Source: Pseudomonadota bacterium (GTDB lineage: Bacteria; Pseudomonadota; Gammaproteobacteria; Burkholderiales; Gallionellaceae). From it: a DNA stretch of 8,237 nt. Position numbers and translations under genes: made by a program. The notes beneath the pieces were generated by a model, which was given only the letters and a program-made list of their open reading frames with translations, was not told the DNA's origin and ran no database searches. Of this stretch, positions 1 to 6,640 are shown piece by piece. Position 1 is the first letter of the stretch. Each line of letters starts with the position of its first letter. The DNA lies in assembly GCA_021783855.1 (NCBI GenBank), contig JAJXTL010000132.1:1-8237 (forward strand). Direction: 5' to 3'.

Positions 1-1
1 C

Positions 2-142
2 CAGTCGTTCAGCGAAGGAATGACCCGCGCCGTGGGTGAGGCAAATCGTGAATTTCATCAGGCGTTGTCGGATTCCGTGAAGCTGCTGCGCGAAGGGATA
101 CATGAACTGGAGAGTACACTCGATGCGGCCACCAGTGCATAA
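2..142 (+). CDS. zorA: C-terminal end of a ZorA-like motor protein (5' end outside window)
   Basis: Forty-six codons are visible before a TAA stop at 140-142, and the frame is open to the left edge. The peptide is polar and helical, with a heptad-like spacing of Leu/Val/Ile around the segment SVKLLREGIHELESTL, so a coiled-coil tail is likely. On its own this is too short for a family call. The name rests on position: it lies directly upstream of, and on the same strand as, a clear zorB. In known Zorya loci ZorA is a MotA/ExbB-like inner-membrane protein whose long cytoplasmic helical tail links membrane sensing to the cytosolic effectors, and that tail is its C-terminus. What is seen here fits such a tail. 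The membrane segments and the motor domain would lie outside the window, so intactness cannot be judged. Another coiled-coil protein is possible. Confidence 0.6.
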   Translation, partial: QSFSEGMTRAVGEANREFHQALSDSVKLLREGIHELESTLDAATSA

Positions 143-155
143 ACGTAGCAAAAGT

Positions 156-285
156 ATTTATCCACGAAAACCACGAAATTATTCAGCAAGATAAAATCTT
201 TTGTTTTTCATCAAATGGGTGAGCGATAAATTAAAATCACCCTCTTTGATTATGTTCGTGCCTTTCGTGTATTCCGTGGATGAAT
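156..285. repeat. 130-base imperfect palindrome (MITE-like) between zorA and zorB
   Basis: The outer arms at 156-180 and 261-285 are inverted copies matching at about 19 of 25 positions, built around TTTCGTG and CGTGGAT. A second, inner inverted pair follows: ATCAAA plus GGGTGA at 210-222 against TCACCC plus TTTGAT at 237-250. There is also a small hairpin AAGAT/ATCTT at 189-201. The whole stretch could fold into one long hairpin as RNA or a cruciform as DNA. It has no coding potential and is more AT-rich than the flanking genes. The TTCGTG...CGTGGAT arms resemble a short dispersed intergenic repeat common in environmental proteobacteria; I recognise this from memory only. It accounts for nearly all of the 171-base gap between zorA and zorB. 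Confidence 0.7.
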
Positions 286-313
286 TGCAGTTTTAAGGAT
301 AAACAAAAACCAC

Positions 314-1030
314 ATGATCAATAAATTTCTAATTTCGGGGAGACGCTACAAGGATGAAGGCGAAAAGCCCTTCTGGATATCGTTTGCCGACCTGATGACG
401 GCACTGATGGTGATGTTTCTGCTGGTCATGAGCGTAGCGCTGCTGGCCGTCACCGATGAAGTCTCGGCAGCGGACAAAAACAAGGCAAAACGCGAGCAGG
501 AAATCGATCAGTTGTTGACAAAAATCGAGCAGGCCGCTAAAAAATACCCGGGGATATTTGTTGACAAGAACAGAGCGACAATCGATTTTGGTGATCGTGC
601 CCGTTTTGACACGGGCAGTTCAAAACTCTCGACTGAACAGGCTCAATATCTGACCAAATTCGTTTCAGAGATACTGGTGATTGCACAGGATACGTTGGGT
701 GGCACATGGCTCAAGCGCATTGTATCCGAGGGTTACGCAGACCAGCGCGGTGATTATCTGCTGAACCTGAACCTCAGCCTGCAGCGCAGCCAGCGTGTGT
801 TATGCGCGCTGCTGGCTCCGCCGTCCGCCCAGTCCTATACCCTGACTCCCGAGGAAAAGGAACTGGTTCGCGATTATTTTCTGGTAGGGGGTTATTCGTT
901 CAATTCGGCAAAAACCTCGCTTGAGGAAAGCCGCCGCATCGAACTGCGTCTGGAATTCTTTGGACTGGATGAGCCGCGCCCCGCAATGAACGAAATTCCA
1001 CGCGGAAATTTCGGCACCTGCCGCATATAG
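314..1030 (+). CDS. zorB: ZorB, MotB/OmpA-like stator subunit of a Zorya anti-phage system
   Basis: ZorB pairs with ZorA to form an ion-driven inner-membrane motor anchored to peptidoglycan, which is thought to sense phage entry. The 238-residue protein has a short cytoplasmic N-terminus with the motif PFWISFADLMTALMV and a single membrane helix at about 21-46. Asp26 lies in that helix, the same residue number as the essential channel Asp reported for E. coli ZorB. A charged linker (about 52-76) leads to an OmpA/MotB-like peptidoglycan-binding domain at about 80-215, with FDTGSSKLS (98-106), EGYADQRGD (139-147), NLSLQRSQRV (153-162) and a closing SRRIELRLEF. Length is close to the roughly 246 residues of E. 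coli ZorB. The Asp26 match supports the ATG start; the ribosome site AAGGAT (295-300) lies 13 bases upstream, rather far. The EH-signature gene starts 10 bases after its stop, so the two are surely co-transcribed. Confidence 0.93.
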   Translation: MINKFLISGRRYKDEGEKPFWISFADLMTALMVMFLLVMSVALLAVTDEVSAADKNKAKREQEIDQLLTKIEQAAKKYPGIFVDKNRATIDFGDRARFDTGSSKLSTEQAQYLTKFVSEILVIAQDTLGGTWLKRIVSEGYADQRGDYLLNLNLSLQRSQRVLCALLAPPSAQSYTLTPEEKELVRDYFLVGGYSFNSAKTSLEESRRIELRLEFFGLDEPRPAMNEIPRGNFGTCRI

Positions 1031-1040
1031 GGTCAGCTAA

Positions 1041-2612
1041 ATGGATGCGCTTGCGAAGTTGCATGACACATTGAGCAACATCAACGCCATATCGCTATCC
1101 AGAATGCGCCCGGGCGATTCCTTAGGCATGCGCAGCGAGCGTTCCAGGCTGCAAGAATGGGTGCGCGGCAAATCCCGACTTGAGAATGCTCCCGCAGCCA
1201 CCATAGAACAGGCACTCATGGCATACCGGCAGAACAGAAGTCTCGTCGGGCTGCGGCAGATACGGCTGGTCTGCTACGGCTGCACCCAGAGTGTGGATGG
1301 CGAAATTTTGATCGAAAGTCGTGAGGCTTTCGAGAAATTACTCGAATATGTGGAACACTACAAGTACCGGCAGCGCAGCTTTCGCAAGCTTTATCGGGCG
1401 CTGCTTGCCAGTTACTTTTCTTATGTCGCCGATACCGTCAGTTCGGCAGGCGCCGACAATCGGGAGAAGTTGAGACGTTTTTTAGCCGCCCAACTGGATT
1501 CGTTCGTGATGAATGAATTTACCCCTGACTGGCTCCTGACGTTGACGAAATACCCTGACCTGCTGGACGAACACCCCGGTCATTCGCTGGTTGTTGCCGT
1601 GTTGCAGGACGACTGGTCGGTAGTCAACGAGATTCGCGTGCGACTCGAACTTGATGCCGGATGCTGGCTGATGCGCCAACTGGTCATGGCACCCATCCTG
1701 GCTGCCAAGCATATGGATGATCCTGCATTCAAGGAGCGTCTGGATAGCCTGTTGCTGCTTTTGAATGACTATCCGCTCTATGCCGATGCAGGACTGAACA
1801 TCTTGCTTGATCGTTATGCCTGTTGCGCTGTCAGAGAAGTGCGTGCCACGCTCAGGGATTTTGCAGTCGGACTCTGGGGTAATCCATGGCTGCCGGCGCA
1901 CCATTGGCATTGTGACACTGATGCCCGCAATATGCTCTCGCACTGGCTCAAACGCCAATTGCTCGGCGAATTTTTTGACCTGCTGTCCAATGATGACAAG
2001 ACGAATCCGCGTCGCCTGAATTTCTGGGAACTTTACAGCGCAGACTTGACAGGCATGTATTTTGCGCTTGGACGGGATGCCTATGTGCCCGGCAACCTGC
2101 CTTTGTACAAATTCCGCAGCCATGCAAAGGGTTTGATTGCCAAGCTGCCTGAGGAAAAACACGGTATGCACACCTGCATCATGCAGTTCGAACATCACCA
2201 CGTGGTGGAATTTAATCGCGAAAACAATGTAGCCTATTTCTACGATACCCGGCAGGGCCTCCCCTCTTTTTATTTTGGCAAGGGCTGGCTTGATATTGGT
2301 GCAATCGGCGTTCAGGAAATCACGCAAGGTGCAGATGTGTCGCGTATTTCCAAACCGATACGACATCAGGATAGCCGCCAATTGGCCTGGGAAGGAAAGT
2401 TTGCTCAGGAACTGGGCGCAACGGAAAATACCATCGCGGCATTTTGTGACAAGTACCAATGCGTATATGAAAATCTGCGCAACGGCAATCAGTGGATACG
2501 ACCCGTTCAGCCGGAGCGGTACGGTCCGGAGGCCTGGTCGGTACTGCAAGGCTGGGGGTTTTGCTTTATGGAAAAGGAAAACGCCTACTTCCGTTCGACT
2601 CGCCTCGCATGA
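1041..2612 (+). CDS. zorC: ZorC-like EH-signature protein of a Zorya system
   Basis: The 523-residue soluble protein has no signal peptide or membrane helix. Its features are those of the EH_Signature family named after a conserved Glu and His: an early LVCYGC segment (76-81) followed by a basic RSFRKLYRALLASYF stretch (112-126), GNPWLPAHHW (280-289), RRLNFWELYSADLTGMYFAL (324-343), then VVEFNRENNVAYFYD (388-402) and IRHQDSRQLAWEGKF (440-454). I assign the signature pair to Glu390 and His442. In type I Zorya, ZorC is a cytosolic partner of the ZorAB motor that associates with DNA and acts with the ZorD helicase/nuclease. The aromatic tail after about residue 465 is unassigned. The gene starts 10 bases after zorB with a modest AGGGT ribosome site. 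No zorD follows. It could instead be the EH-type subunit of another Zorya type (III); the class call is firmer than the subtype. Confidence 0.87.
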   Translation: MDALAKLHDTLSNINAISLSRMRPGDSLGMRSERSRLQEWVRGKSRLENAPAATIEQALMAYRQNRSLVGLRQIRLVCYGCTQSVDGEILIESREAFEKLLEYVEHYKYRQRSFRKLYRALLASYFSYVADTVSSAGADNREKLRRFLAAQLDSFVMNEFTPDWLLTLTKYPDLLDEHPGHSLVVAVLQDDWSVVNEIRVRLELDAGCWLMRQLVMAPILAAKHMDDPAFKERLDSLLLLLNDYPLYADAGLNILLDRYACCAVREVRATLRDFAVGLWGNPWLPAHHWHCDTDARNMLSHWLKRQLLGEFFDLLSNDDKTNPRRLNFWELYSADLTGMYFALGRDAYVPGNLPLYKFRSHAKGLIAKLPEEKHGMHTCIMQFEHHHVVEFNRENNVAYFYDTRQGLPSFYFGKGWLDIGAIGVQEITQGADVSRISKPIRHQDSRQLAWEGKFAQELGATENTIAAFCDKYQCVYENLRNGNQWIRPVQPERYGPEAWSVLQGWGFCFMEKENAYFRSTRLA

Positions 2613-2616
2613 GATG

Positions 2617-3912
2617 TTAGTCGCCTGTCTTGACCGGCAGGCACACAGCGATTTTTGTTCCTTTACCCGGTTTGCTGGTGATTTTTACCTTGCCACCGAG
2701 CTGGCCGATGCGCTCCTGTATGCCGCGCAACCCGAATGAGCGCGGTTTGTTGCGTGCCGAATCGTCAAATCCGCAACCATCGTCTGACACAATAAGCTCA
2801 ATGCAATGATCGGCACATCCTGCAGCGGCTTCGTCTTTCAAAATCTGCACACACACATGCGTTGCGGCAGCGTGTTTCATGATGTTGTTCAACGTTTCCT
2901 GGAAGACTCTGAACAGCGTAATGGACTGTTCGTTGGATATATCAAGATGATCATTGGACTTGTCGATTCTACAGGGTATCCCGGTGCGTTTGGTAAACTC
3001 ACGCGCCTCGATTTCAATTGTCGCGACAATGCCAAAACAGTCCAGGGAGCCGGGACGCAGGCTGTGAACCAGATCATTCGCCGCGCGCCCGGCCGTATCC
3101 AGCAACTGGGACATGCCCTGCGTTTTTTCAAGCAAGGCGTTGTTGTCAGCAGGCAGGCGATGAGTCAGCCAGGCAAGATCCATTTTCAATGCCGTCAGCA
3201 GCACGCCGATTTCATCGTGGATTTCCCGCGCGATGCGCGTACGTTCCTCTTCCTTGATGCTTTCTATGTGTGCCGACAGCTCCCGCAGGCGCTGCCTGGA
3301 GTGTTTGATTTCAATCTCGGCCTGTTTGTTCTGTGTGATATTGACTACGAACCCCTGCCAATGAATTTCATCGGAATCGGTCTTATGATGCTTCGCACGC
3401 AAGTTTACCCATTTAATTTCGCCTCTCGGGGGTAACACGATGCGTCCTTCCCAGTTCCATGGCGTGCCGTGTTCGGCAGACAGCAGCATACTCTGACGAA
3501 AGAAGTCGACATCGTCGGGATGCAGGTAATTCGTCAATGATTGCTGTTGCAGCGCAAGCGGCGAAATGCCGAGCAGGTCAACACAGCCTTCGCTGACGTA
3601 GGGGAGATGCAGCGTGCCTTGTTTGTCGAGTCGTATCTGGCAGGCCATGCCGGGCATGCTGTCCAGGAATGCATAGGGTATGCTGCTTTCATTGATGTGA
3701 GTACTGTCTGAGCGGGTGCAAGCATCGCTCTGATCGCACAATACGGCGTCCCACTTCTGCTCGCTCAGCGCAGCGACCAGCGAAGCTGCATCGGTAATCC
3801 TGCGATGCAGCATTTTTGACAAGTATGGCGAGAGTTGCTCTGCAACCTCGCGAGTTGCGTCAGGTTCGACATGCAAGACTAATGCGGTTCCCGACATTGT
3901 TGGGCTAATCAT
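2617..3912 (-). CDS. PAS-domain sensor histidine kinase, NarX/NreB (HisKA_3) type
   Basis: From the ATG at 3912 the protein has 431 residues. Residues 10-62 look like the first half of a receiver domain (ALVLHVEPD and WDAVLCD, Asp60), but the second half is missing. A PAS domain follows at about 82-195 (FLDSMPGMACQIR; LHPDDVDFFRQS; WVNLRA; GFVVNITQNKQ). The dimerisation domain has REIHDEIGVLLTALKMDL with phospho-acceptor His232. The ATPase domain has QETLNNIMKHA (N-box Asn342/343), SDDGCGFD (377-383) and FGLRGIQERIGQLGGK. This class phosphorylates NarL-type regulators; none is next to it. No membrane helix is seen, so sensing is probably cytoplasmic. ATGs at 3897 and 4035 share the frame. None has a good ribosome site; the 4035 start would code through a repeat-like region and looks wrong. 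Its stop faces that of zorC across 4 bases. Confidence 0.92.
   Translation of the reverse strand: MISPTMSGTALVLHVEPDATREVAEQLSPYLSKMLHRRITDAASLVAALSEQKWDAVLCDQSDACTRSDSTHINESSIPYAFLDSMPGMACQIRLDKQGTLHLPYVSEGCVDLLGISPLALQQQSLTNYLHPDDVDFFRQSMLLSAEHGTPWNWEGRIVLPPRGEIKWVNLRAKHHKTDSDEIHWQGFVVNITQNKQAEIEIKHSRQRLRELSAHIESIKEEERTRIAREIHDEIGVLLTALKMDLAWLTHRLPADNNALLEKTQGMSQLLDTAGRAANDLVHSLRPGSLDCFGIVATIEIEAREFTKRTGIPCRIDKSNDHLDISNEQSITLFRVFQETLNNIMKHAAATHVCVQILKDEAAAGCADHCIELIVSDDGCGFDDSARNKPRSFGLRGIQERIGQLGGKVKITSKPGKGTKIAVCLPVKTGD
2623..2642. terminator. Possible hairpin terminator at the zorC / kinase convergent junction
   Basis: GCCTGTC (2623-2629) and GGCAGGC (2636-2642) form a 7-bp stem with one G-T pair and a 6-base loop. 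It lies 10 bases after the zorC stop, inside the last codons of the convergent kinase gene. Read from zorC there is no immediate T-run; TTTTTG comes only about 12 bases later. Termination is therefore a guess, made because only 4 bases separate the two stop codons and no other site is available. Confidence 0.3.
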
Positions 3913-3933
3913 GAGTGAAGAATGGGTAAGCTT

Positions 3934-3939
3934 ACTATA
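3934..3939 (-). promoter_or_regulatory. Possible -10 box for the histidine kinase gene
   Basis: Read on the minus strand this is TATAGT, one base from the consensus, 22 bases before the ATG at 3912. No convincing -35 box is found at the usual distance (TCTGGT is the nearest candidate). If real, the transcript would begin close to 3927 and would exclude the upstream start at 4035. Confidence 0.25.
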
Positions 3940-4012
3940 AGGCCGTGCTGCACAGCAACCAGACTGATAATAAATCCGGATTCCACCCGCAGGAGAGTAC
4001 CCCGATCCGACT

Positions 4013-4107
4013 AACGGGCATGGCGAAGTGACCATCCCTGATTATGAAATGATTCTCGCAGGGATGAAACCCTGTGGGCATCAACTCGCAAACTTGCCAT
4101 GCCCGTT
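4013..4107. repeat. Nested inverted repeat in the gap upstream of the kinase gene
   Basis: A perfect 12-bp inverted pair, AACGGGCATGGC at 4013-4024 and GCCATGCCCGTT at 4096-4107, encloses a second perfect 8-bp pair, CATCCCTG at 4033-4040 and CAGGGATG at 4059-4066. A further GGGCAT/ATGCCC pair (4076-4081, 4099-4104) competes with the outer stem. No T-run follows, so it does not look like a terminator. It may be another small repeat unit, a structured leader or a short RNA. It directly abuts the REP-like palindrome that starts at 4108. The remainder of the 258-base gap (3913-4170) shows only the weak -10 box. Confidence 0.55.
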
Positions 4108-4153
4108 TCCCTCACTCGAACCCTCTCCCGGAGGGAGAGGGGCCGAACGAATC
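4108..4153. repeat. REP-like GC-rich palindromic repeat, copy 1 (intergenic)
   Basis: The core is a perfect 9-bp stem, CCCTCTCCC (4121-4129) and GGGAGAGGG (4133-4141), around a 3-base GGA loop. It is flanked by TCCCTCAC on the left and AACGAA on the right. The same arrangement occurs in inverted orientation at 7942-7985, with the same flanks and a closely similar core, so this is a dispersed repeat family and not a chance hairpin. It lies 17 bases downstream of the DppC-like permease stop, where it may also stabilise or end that transcript. Confidence 0.75.
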
Positions 4154-4170
4154 GCTACGCGAGTTTAACG

Positions 4171-5526
4171 TTAACCGCTAGCCGTAGTCCGGTTCAATCT
4201 CGGGTCGAACGCATCGCGCACCGCATCTGCAAACAGATTCGCCGCCAGCACCAGCGTGAGCATAAAACTGAAGGCAGAAGCCAGCGCCCACCACACCATA
4301 GGTTCGCGCGCCATTTCCAGCCTGGCGCCGTTGATCATGGTACCGAAGCTGATCATCGATGGATCTACGCCGACCCCCACGTAGGACAGCACCGCCTCGG
4401 CCAGCACCAGGGATGAAAAATCCATCACCAGCGAAATCAGGATGATGTGCATCACGCCAGGGATGATGTGGCGCGCCAGGATGCGCAAAGAAGATACGCC
4501 AAACGATTGCGCCGCCTGAATATATTCCATCTCGCGCAGCTTGAGCGTTTCACCGCGCAGCAATCGGCAAAGACCCGTCCAGCTGGTCATGCCAAGGATC
4601 AGGCAGAGAAACACCAGCCGCAAGTCGGCGCGGGACGCAGCGGTGTCGAACCAGCCCGGGTGAGTATCGATAGTCACCTGCATCATCAGCACCGCCGCCG
4701 CAATCAACAACACACTGGGGATGGAGCTCAACACCGTATAGATGTACTGGATCACGTCATCCACCCAGCCCCTGAAGTAACCCGCCGCGACGCCCAGAAA
4801 CAGGGCCAGCGGCAGCGTCACAAGCGTGGTCACCGTACCGATGATGAGTCCCGTGCGTATGCTCTTCAGGGATAAATACAGCACATCCTGCCCGACCTTG
4901 TCGGTGCCCAATACATGATATGCGCCCGCCAGACTGATGGTCAAACCAATCAGTACAGCGATTACAAGCGTGGCAACAAACATTGAACGCCCGACCTTAG
5001 TGGCTGTCATTCCCGCGAAGCGGACAACAGCAATCAGCAAACCGCCTGCCAGCAGCCCTGCCAGTGCGCCGATCAACGCTCGCTTAAGAATATCCGTGTC
5101 GCGTTCTGAGACGTCGGATAATTGCGCCCCGCCGTATTTCAGCCTGGGATATACACGCACCACGCGACCCGCTGAGTCGGTTGTGCTTTCCTTCGCATAC
5201 AAGGTCAGAGCAAGCGGCGCGGAATAGGTCTTTTCGGTATTAAGGCGCAATGGCTCGACCAGTTTGTCGAACGCGCTCAACACCTCCGGCGAATACGCCC
5301 CGCCCTCCTTCAGTACGACCCGGTAATGCAGGGTATCGAGCAGCCCCACCAGCAGAAACAGCGACAACACCAGCAGGGAGACCATCGCCACGCTGCTGCC
5401 GGCCACTCGTCGCCAGGGCAACAACAAATGTTCGTGGCGGCGCACATACCACGCGCCTGCTACACTGGCCGCCAGCAGCAAAAACACCAGCGCATCGCTC
5501 CACAAAATGACCGGCATGAAATTCAC
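4171..5526 (-). CDS. DppC/OppC-like peptide ABC transporter permease with extended N-terminus
   Basis: This is the second membrane subunit of a family-5 (dipeptide/oligopeptide/nickel type) ABC importer. Its C-terminal 250 residues are the typical core: HVLGTDKVGQDVL (204-216), several membrane helices, the cytoplasmic ATPase-contact loop QAAQSFGVSSLRILARHIIP (337-356), and the end VRDAFDPRL. The first 200 residues are unusual. Helices at about 8-27 and 44-63 are followed by a polar, probably periplasmic stretch (64-145), then helices at about 148-170 and 182-201. At 451 residues it is much longer than a standard DppC of about 300. The GTG start at 5526 overlaps the TGA of the upstream permease gene (GTGA) and has a GAGGG ribosome site; ATG at 5517 is the alternative. 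The overlap implies translational coupling. No ATPase gene follows; the next features are repeats. Confidence 0.88.
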   Translation of the reverse strand: MNFMPVILWSDALVFLLLAASVAGAWYVRRHEHLLLPWRRVAGSSVAMVSLLVLSLFLLVGLLDTLHYRVVLKEGGAYSPEVLSAFDKLVEPLRLNTEKTYSAPLALTLYAKESTTDSAGRVVRVYPRLKYGGAQLSDVSERDTDILKRALIGALAGLLAGGLLIAVVRFAGMTATKVGRSMFVATLVIAVLIGLTISLAGAYHVLGTDKVGQDVLYLSLKSIRTGLIIGTVTTLVTLPLALFLGVAAGYFRGWVDDVIQYIYTVLSSIPSVLLIAAAVLMMQVTIDTHPGWFDTAASRADLRLVFLCLILGMTSWTGLCRLLRGETLKLREMEYIQAAQSFGVSSLRILARHIIPGVMHIILISLVMDFSSLVLAEAVLSYVGVGVDPSMISFGTMINGARLEMAREPMVWWALASAFSFMLTLVLAANLFADAVRDAFDPRLNRTTASG

Positions 5527-6500
5527 GAAAGGCGCACCCTCGGATCAACAACAGTGTATGAAATATCGGTCAAAATCAGACCCGCGATATACAGCAGCGA
5601 GCCTAAGAATACCATTGCGCGTACCACGGAAAAATCCTGTGCATTGATCGCATCGATCGTGTAGCTGCCAAGACCGGGAATGCCGAAAAACGACTCGGTG
5701 AGCAGGCTGCCCATGAACAGCAATGGAATCACCACCACCACTCCGGTCAGAATCGGGATCATCGCGTTTTTAAGCACATGGCTGAACAGCACCCGCAACT
5801 CTGACAAACCCTTGGCGCGAGCAGTGCGCACGTAATCCTTGCCTATTTCCTCCAGAAAGATGGTGCGATACCAGCGACTGCTGGCACCAAGACCACCGAT
5901 CACGCCGATGATCACGGGCAACACCACAAACTTGATACTGTCCATCCCGCCCGCGTAACCGGAGATCGGCACCAGATGCCACAGGCGGCTTATAAGAAAC
6001 TGGCCGCCGATGATATAGAACAGGCCGGAAATCGACATCAGCACCACGCACAGCGCAACACCCGCCGTGTCCAGCGCTGTTGCGCGAAACAGCGTCATCA
6101 CCAGCGCAAAACTGACGTAAATCAACAGGCCGATCAGAAAAGTCGGCAAGGCAATCGCCAGGCTGGGCCCCATGCGTGTGACAATTTCCCGGGAAATGTT
6201 GCGCCCGTCATCGGAATAACCGAAATCCAGCACAAACATGCTGAGCGACTTCTGCCAAAAAATCGTATCGGTTATTTTATCGGCTCCGTTTGCCGCGCTG
6301 TTGAACAGCCGCGGCTTGTCATAGCCGTGCTGCTGCTTCCATTTGGCTATGGCCTCCGGTGTCACGCGCTTTATTCCGAGCTGCATGCGCGCCATGTCGT
6401 CGGGCGTATTCACCACGAAAAACAGCGCAAAGGTGAGCAGATTCACTCCGATGAGAATCGGAATGGCGTAAGCTATGCGGCGGATAAGATAGGCTATCAT
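5523..6500 (-). CDS. DppB/OppB-like peptide ABC transporter permease
   Basis: From the ATG at 6500 this is a 325-residue first membrane subunit of a family-5 ABC importer. The start MIAYLIRRIAYAIPILIGVN is the usual opening of the DppB family. A periplasmic region (about 31-110) is followed by helices and the ATPase-contact loop at 226-249 with ARAKGLSELRVLFSHVLKNA. The motif ESFFGIPGLGSYTIDAI (269-285) and the end YTVVDPRVRLS are also family hallmarks. A TTG at 6533 would add 11 residues; neither start has a clear ribosome site. It overlaps the next permease gene by 4 bases, so the two are made together. The cognate binding protein is encoded upstream on the same strand, but a plus-strand gene lies between. 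I see no convincing promoter in the 140-base gap up to that gene. The substrate is most likely a peptide, though this cannot be read from the permease. Confidence 0.92.
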   Translation of the reverse strand: MIAYLIRRIAYAIPILIGVNLLTFALFFVVNTPDDMARMQLGIKRVTPEAIAKWKQQHGYDKPRLFNSAANGADKITDTIFWQKSLSMFVLDFGYSDDGRNISREIVTRMGPSLAIALPTFLIGLLIYVSFALVMTLFRATALDTAGVALCVVLMSISGLFYIIGGQFLISRLWHLVPISGYAGGMDSIKFVVLPVIIGVIGGLGASSRWYRTIFLEEIGKDYVRTARAKGLSELRVLFSHVLKNAMIPILTGVVVVIPLLFMGSLLTESFFGIPGLGSYTIDAINAQDFSVVRAMVFLGSLLYIAGLILTDISYTVVDPRVRLS

Positions 6501-6580
6501 GAGTATCGCTATTGTACGGGCACGTGTTGCCAAACGGGAAGACGTAAAGGAAAATGCCGCGAAGAAAATGTCACCGGCTA

Positions 6581-6608
6581 TTCACAGATTGACGCAAACG
6601 TGTAACAT
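6581..6608 (+). promoter_or_regulatory. Candidate promoter of the DUF302 gene
   Basis: TTCACA (6581-6586) and TAACAT (6603-6608) are separated by 16 bases and could serve as -35 and -10 boxes. The leader that follows is AT-rich and ends in a good ribosome site, AAGGTGA (6630-6636), four bases before the ATG. The alternative -35 TTGACG at 6589 is too close to the same -10. Confidence 0.4.
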
Positions 6609-6640
6609 ACTCAAACAAACTTCATTAAAAAGGTGATTTC

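Noticed and set aside
1482..2549. A 355-codon open frame antisense to zorC
   Set aside because: It lies wholly inside the strongly supported EH-signature gene, its translation shows no domain or family motif, and it has no plausible place in an operon. It is a by-product of zorC codon use.
2275..2739. Plus-strand open frame spanning the zorC end and the kinase end
   Set aside because: It overlaps conserved parts of both zorC and the kinase in other frames and has no recognisable motif.
2806..3435. A 209-codon plus-strand frame across the kinase gene
   Set aside because: It is antisense to the conserved kinase catalytic and PAS regions, and the translation shows no family features.
3913..4035. 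Longer start for the histidine kinase at 4035
   Set aside because: The extra 41 residues have no domain character, the DNA carries inverted repeats and a -10-like box, and there is no ribosome site at a workable distance.
4108..4153. REP-like palindrome as a CRISPR repeat or a simple terminator
   Set aside because: Only two copies occur, far apart and in opposite orientation, with no spacers. No T-run follows on either strand. A dispersed repeat explains it better, though an effect on the permease mRNA end is possible.
4165..4174. TTAACGTTAA palindrome at the stop of the DppC-like gene
   Set aside because: A 10-base palindrome overlapping a stop codon is short enough to be chance, and nothing else around it suggests an operator.
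5976..6605. A 209-codon plus-strand frame across the DppB-like gene
   Set aside because: Its composition is rich in His, Arg and Gln, as expected from the reverse complement of a membrane-protein gene; it has no motif and no ribosome site.
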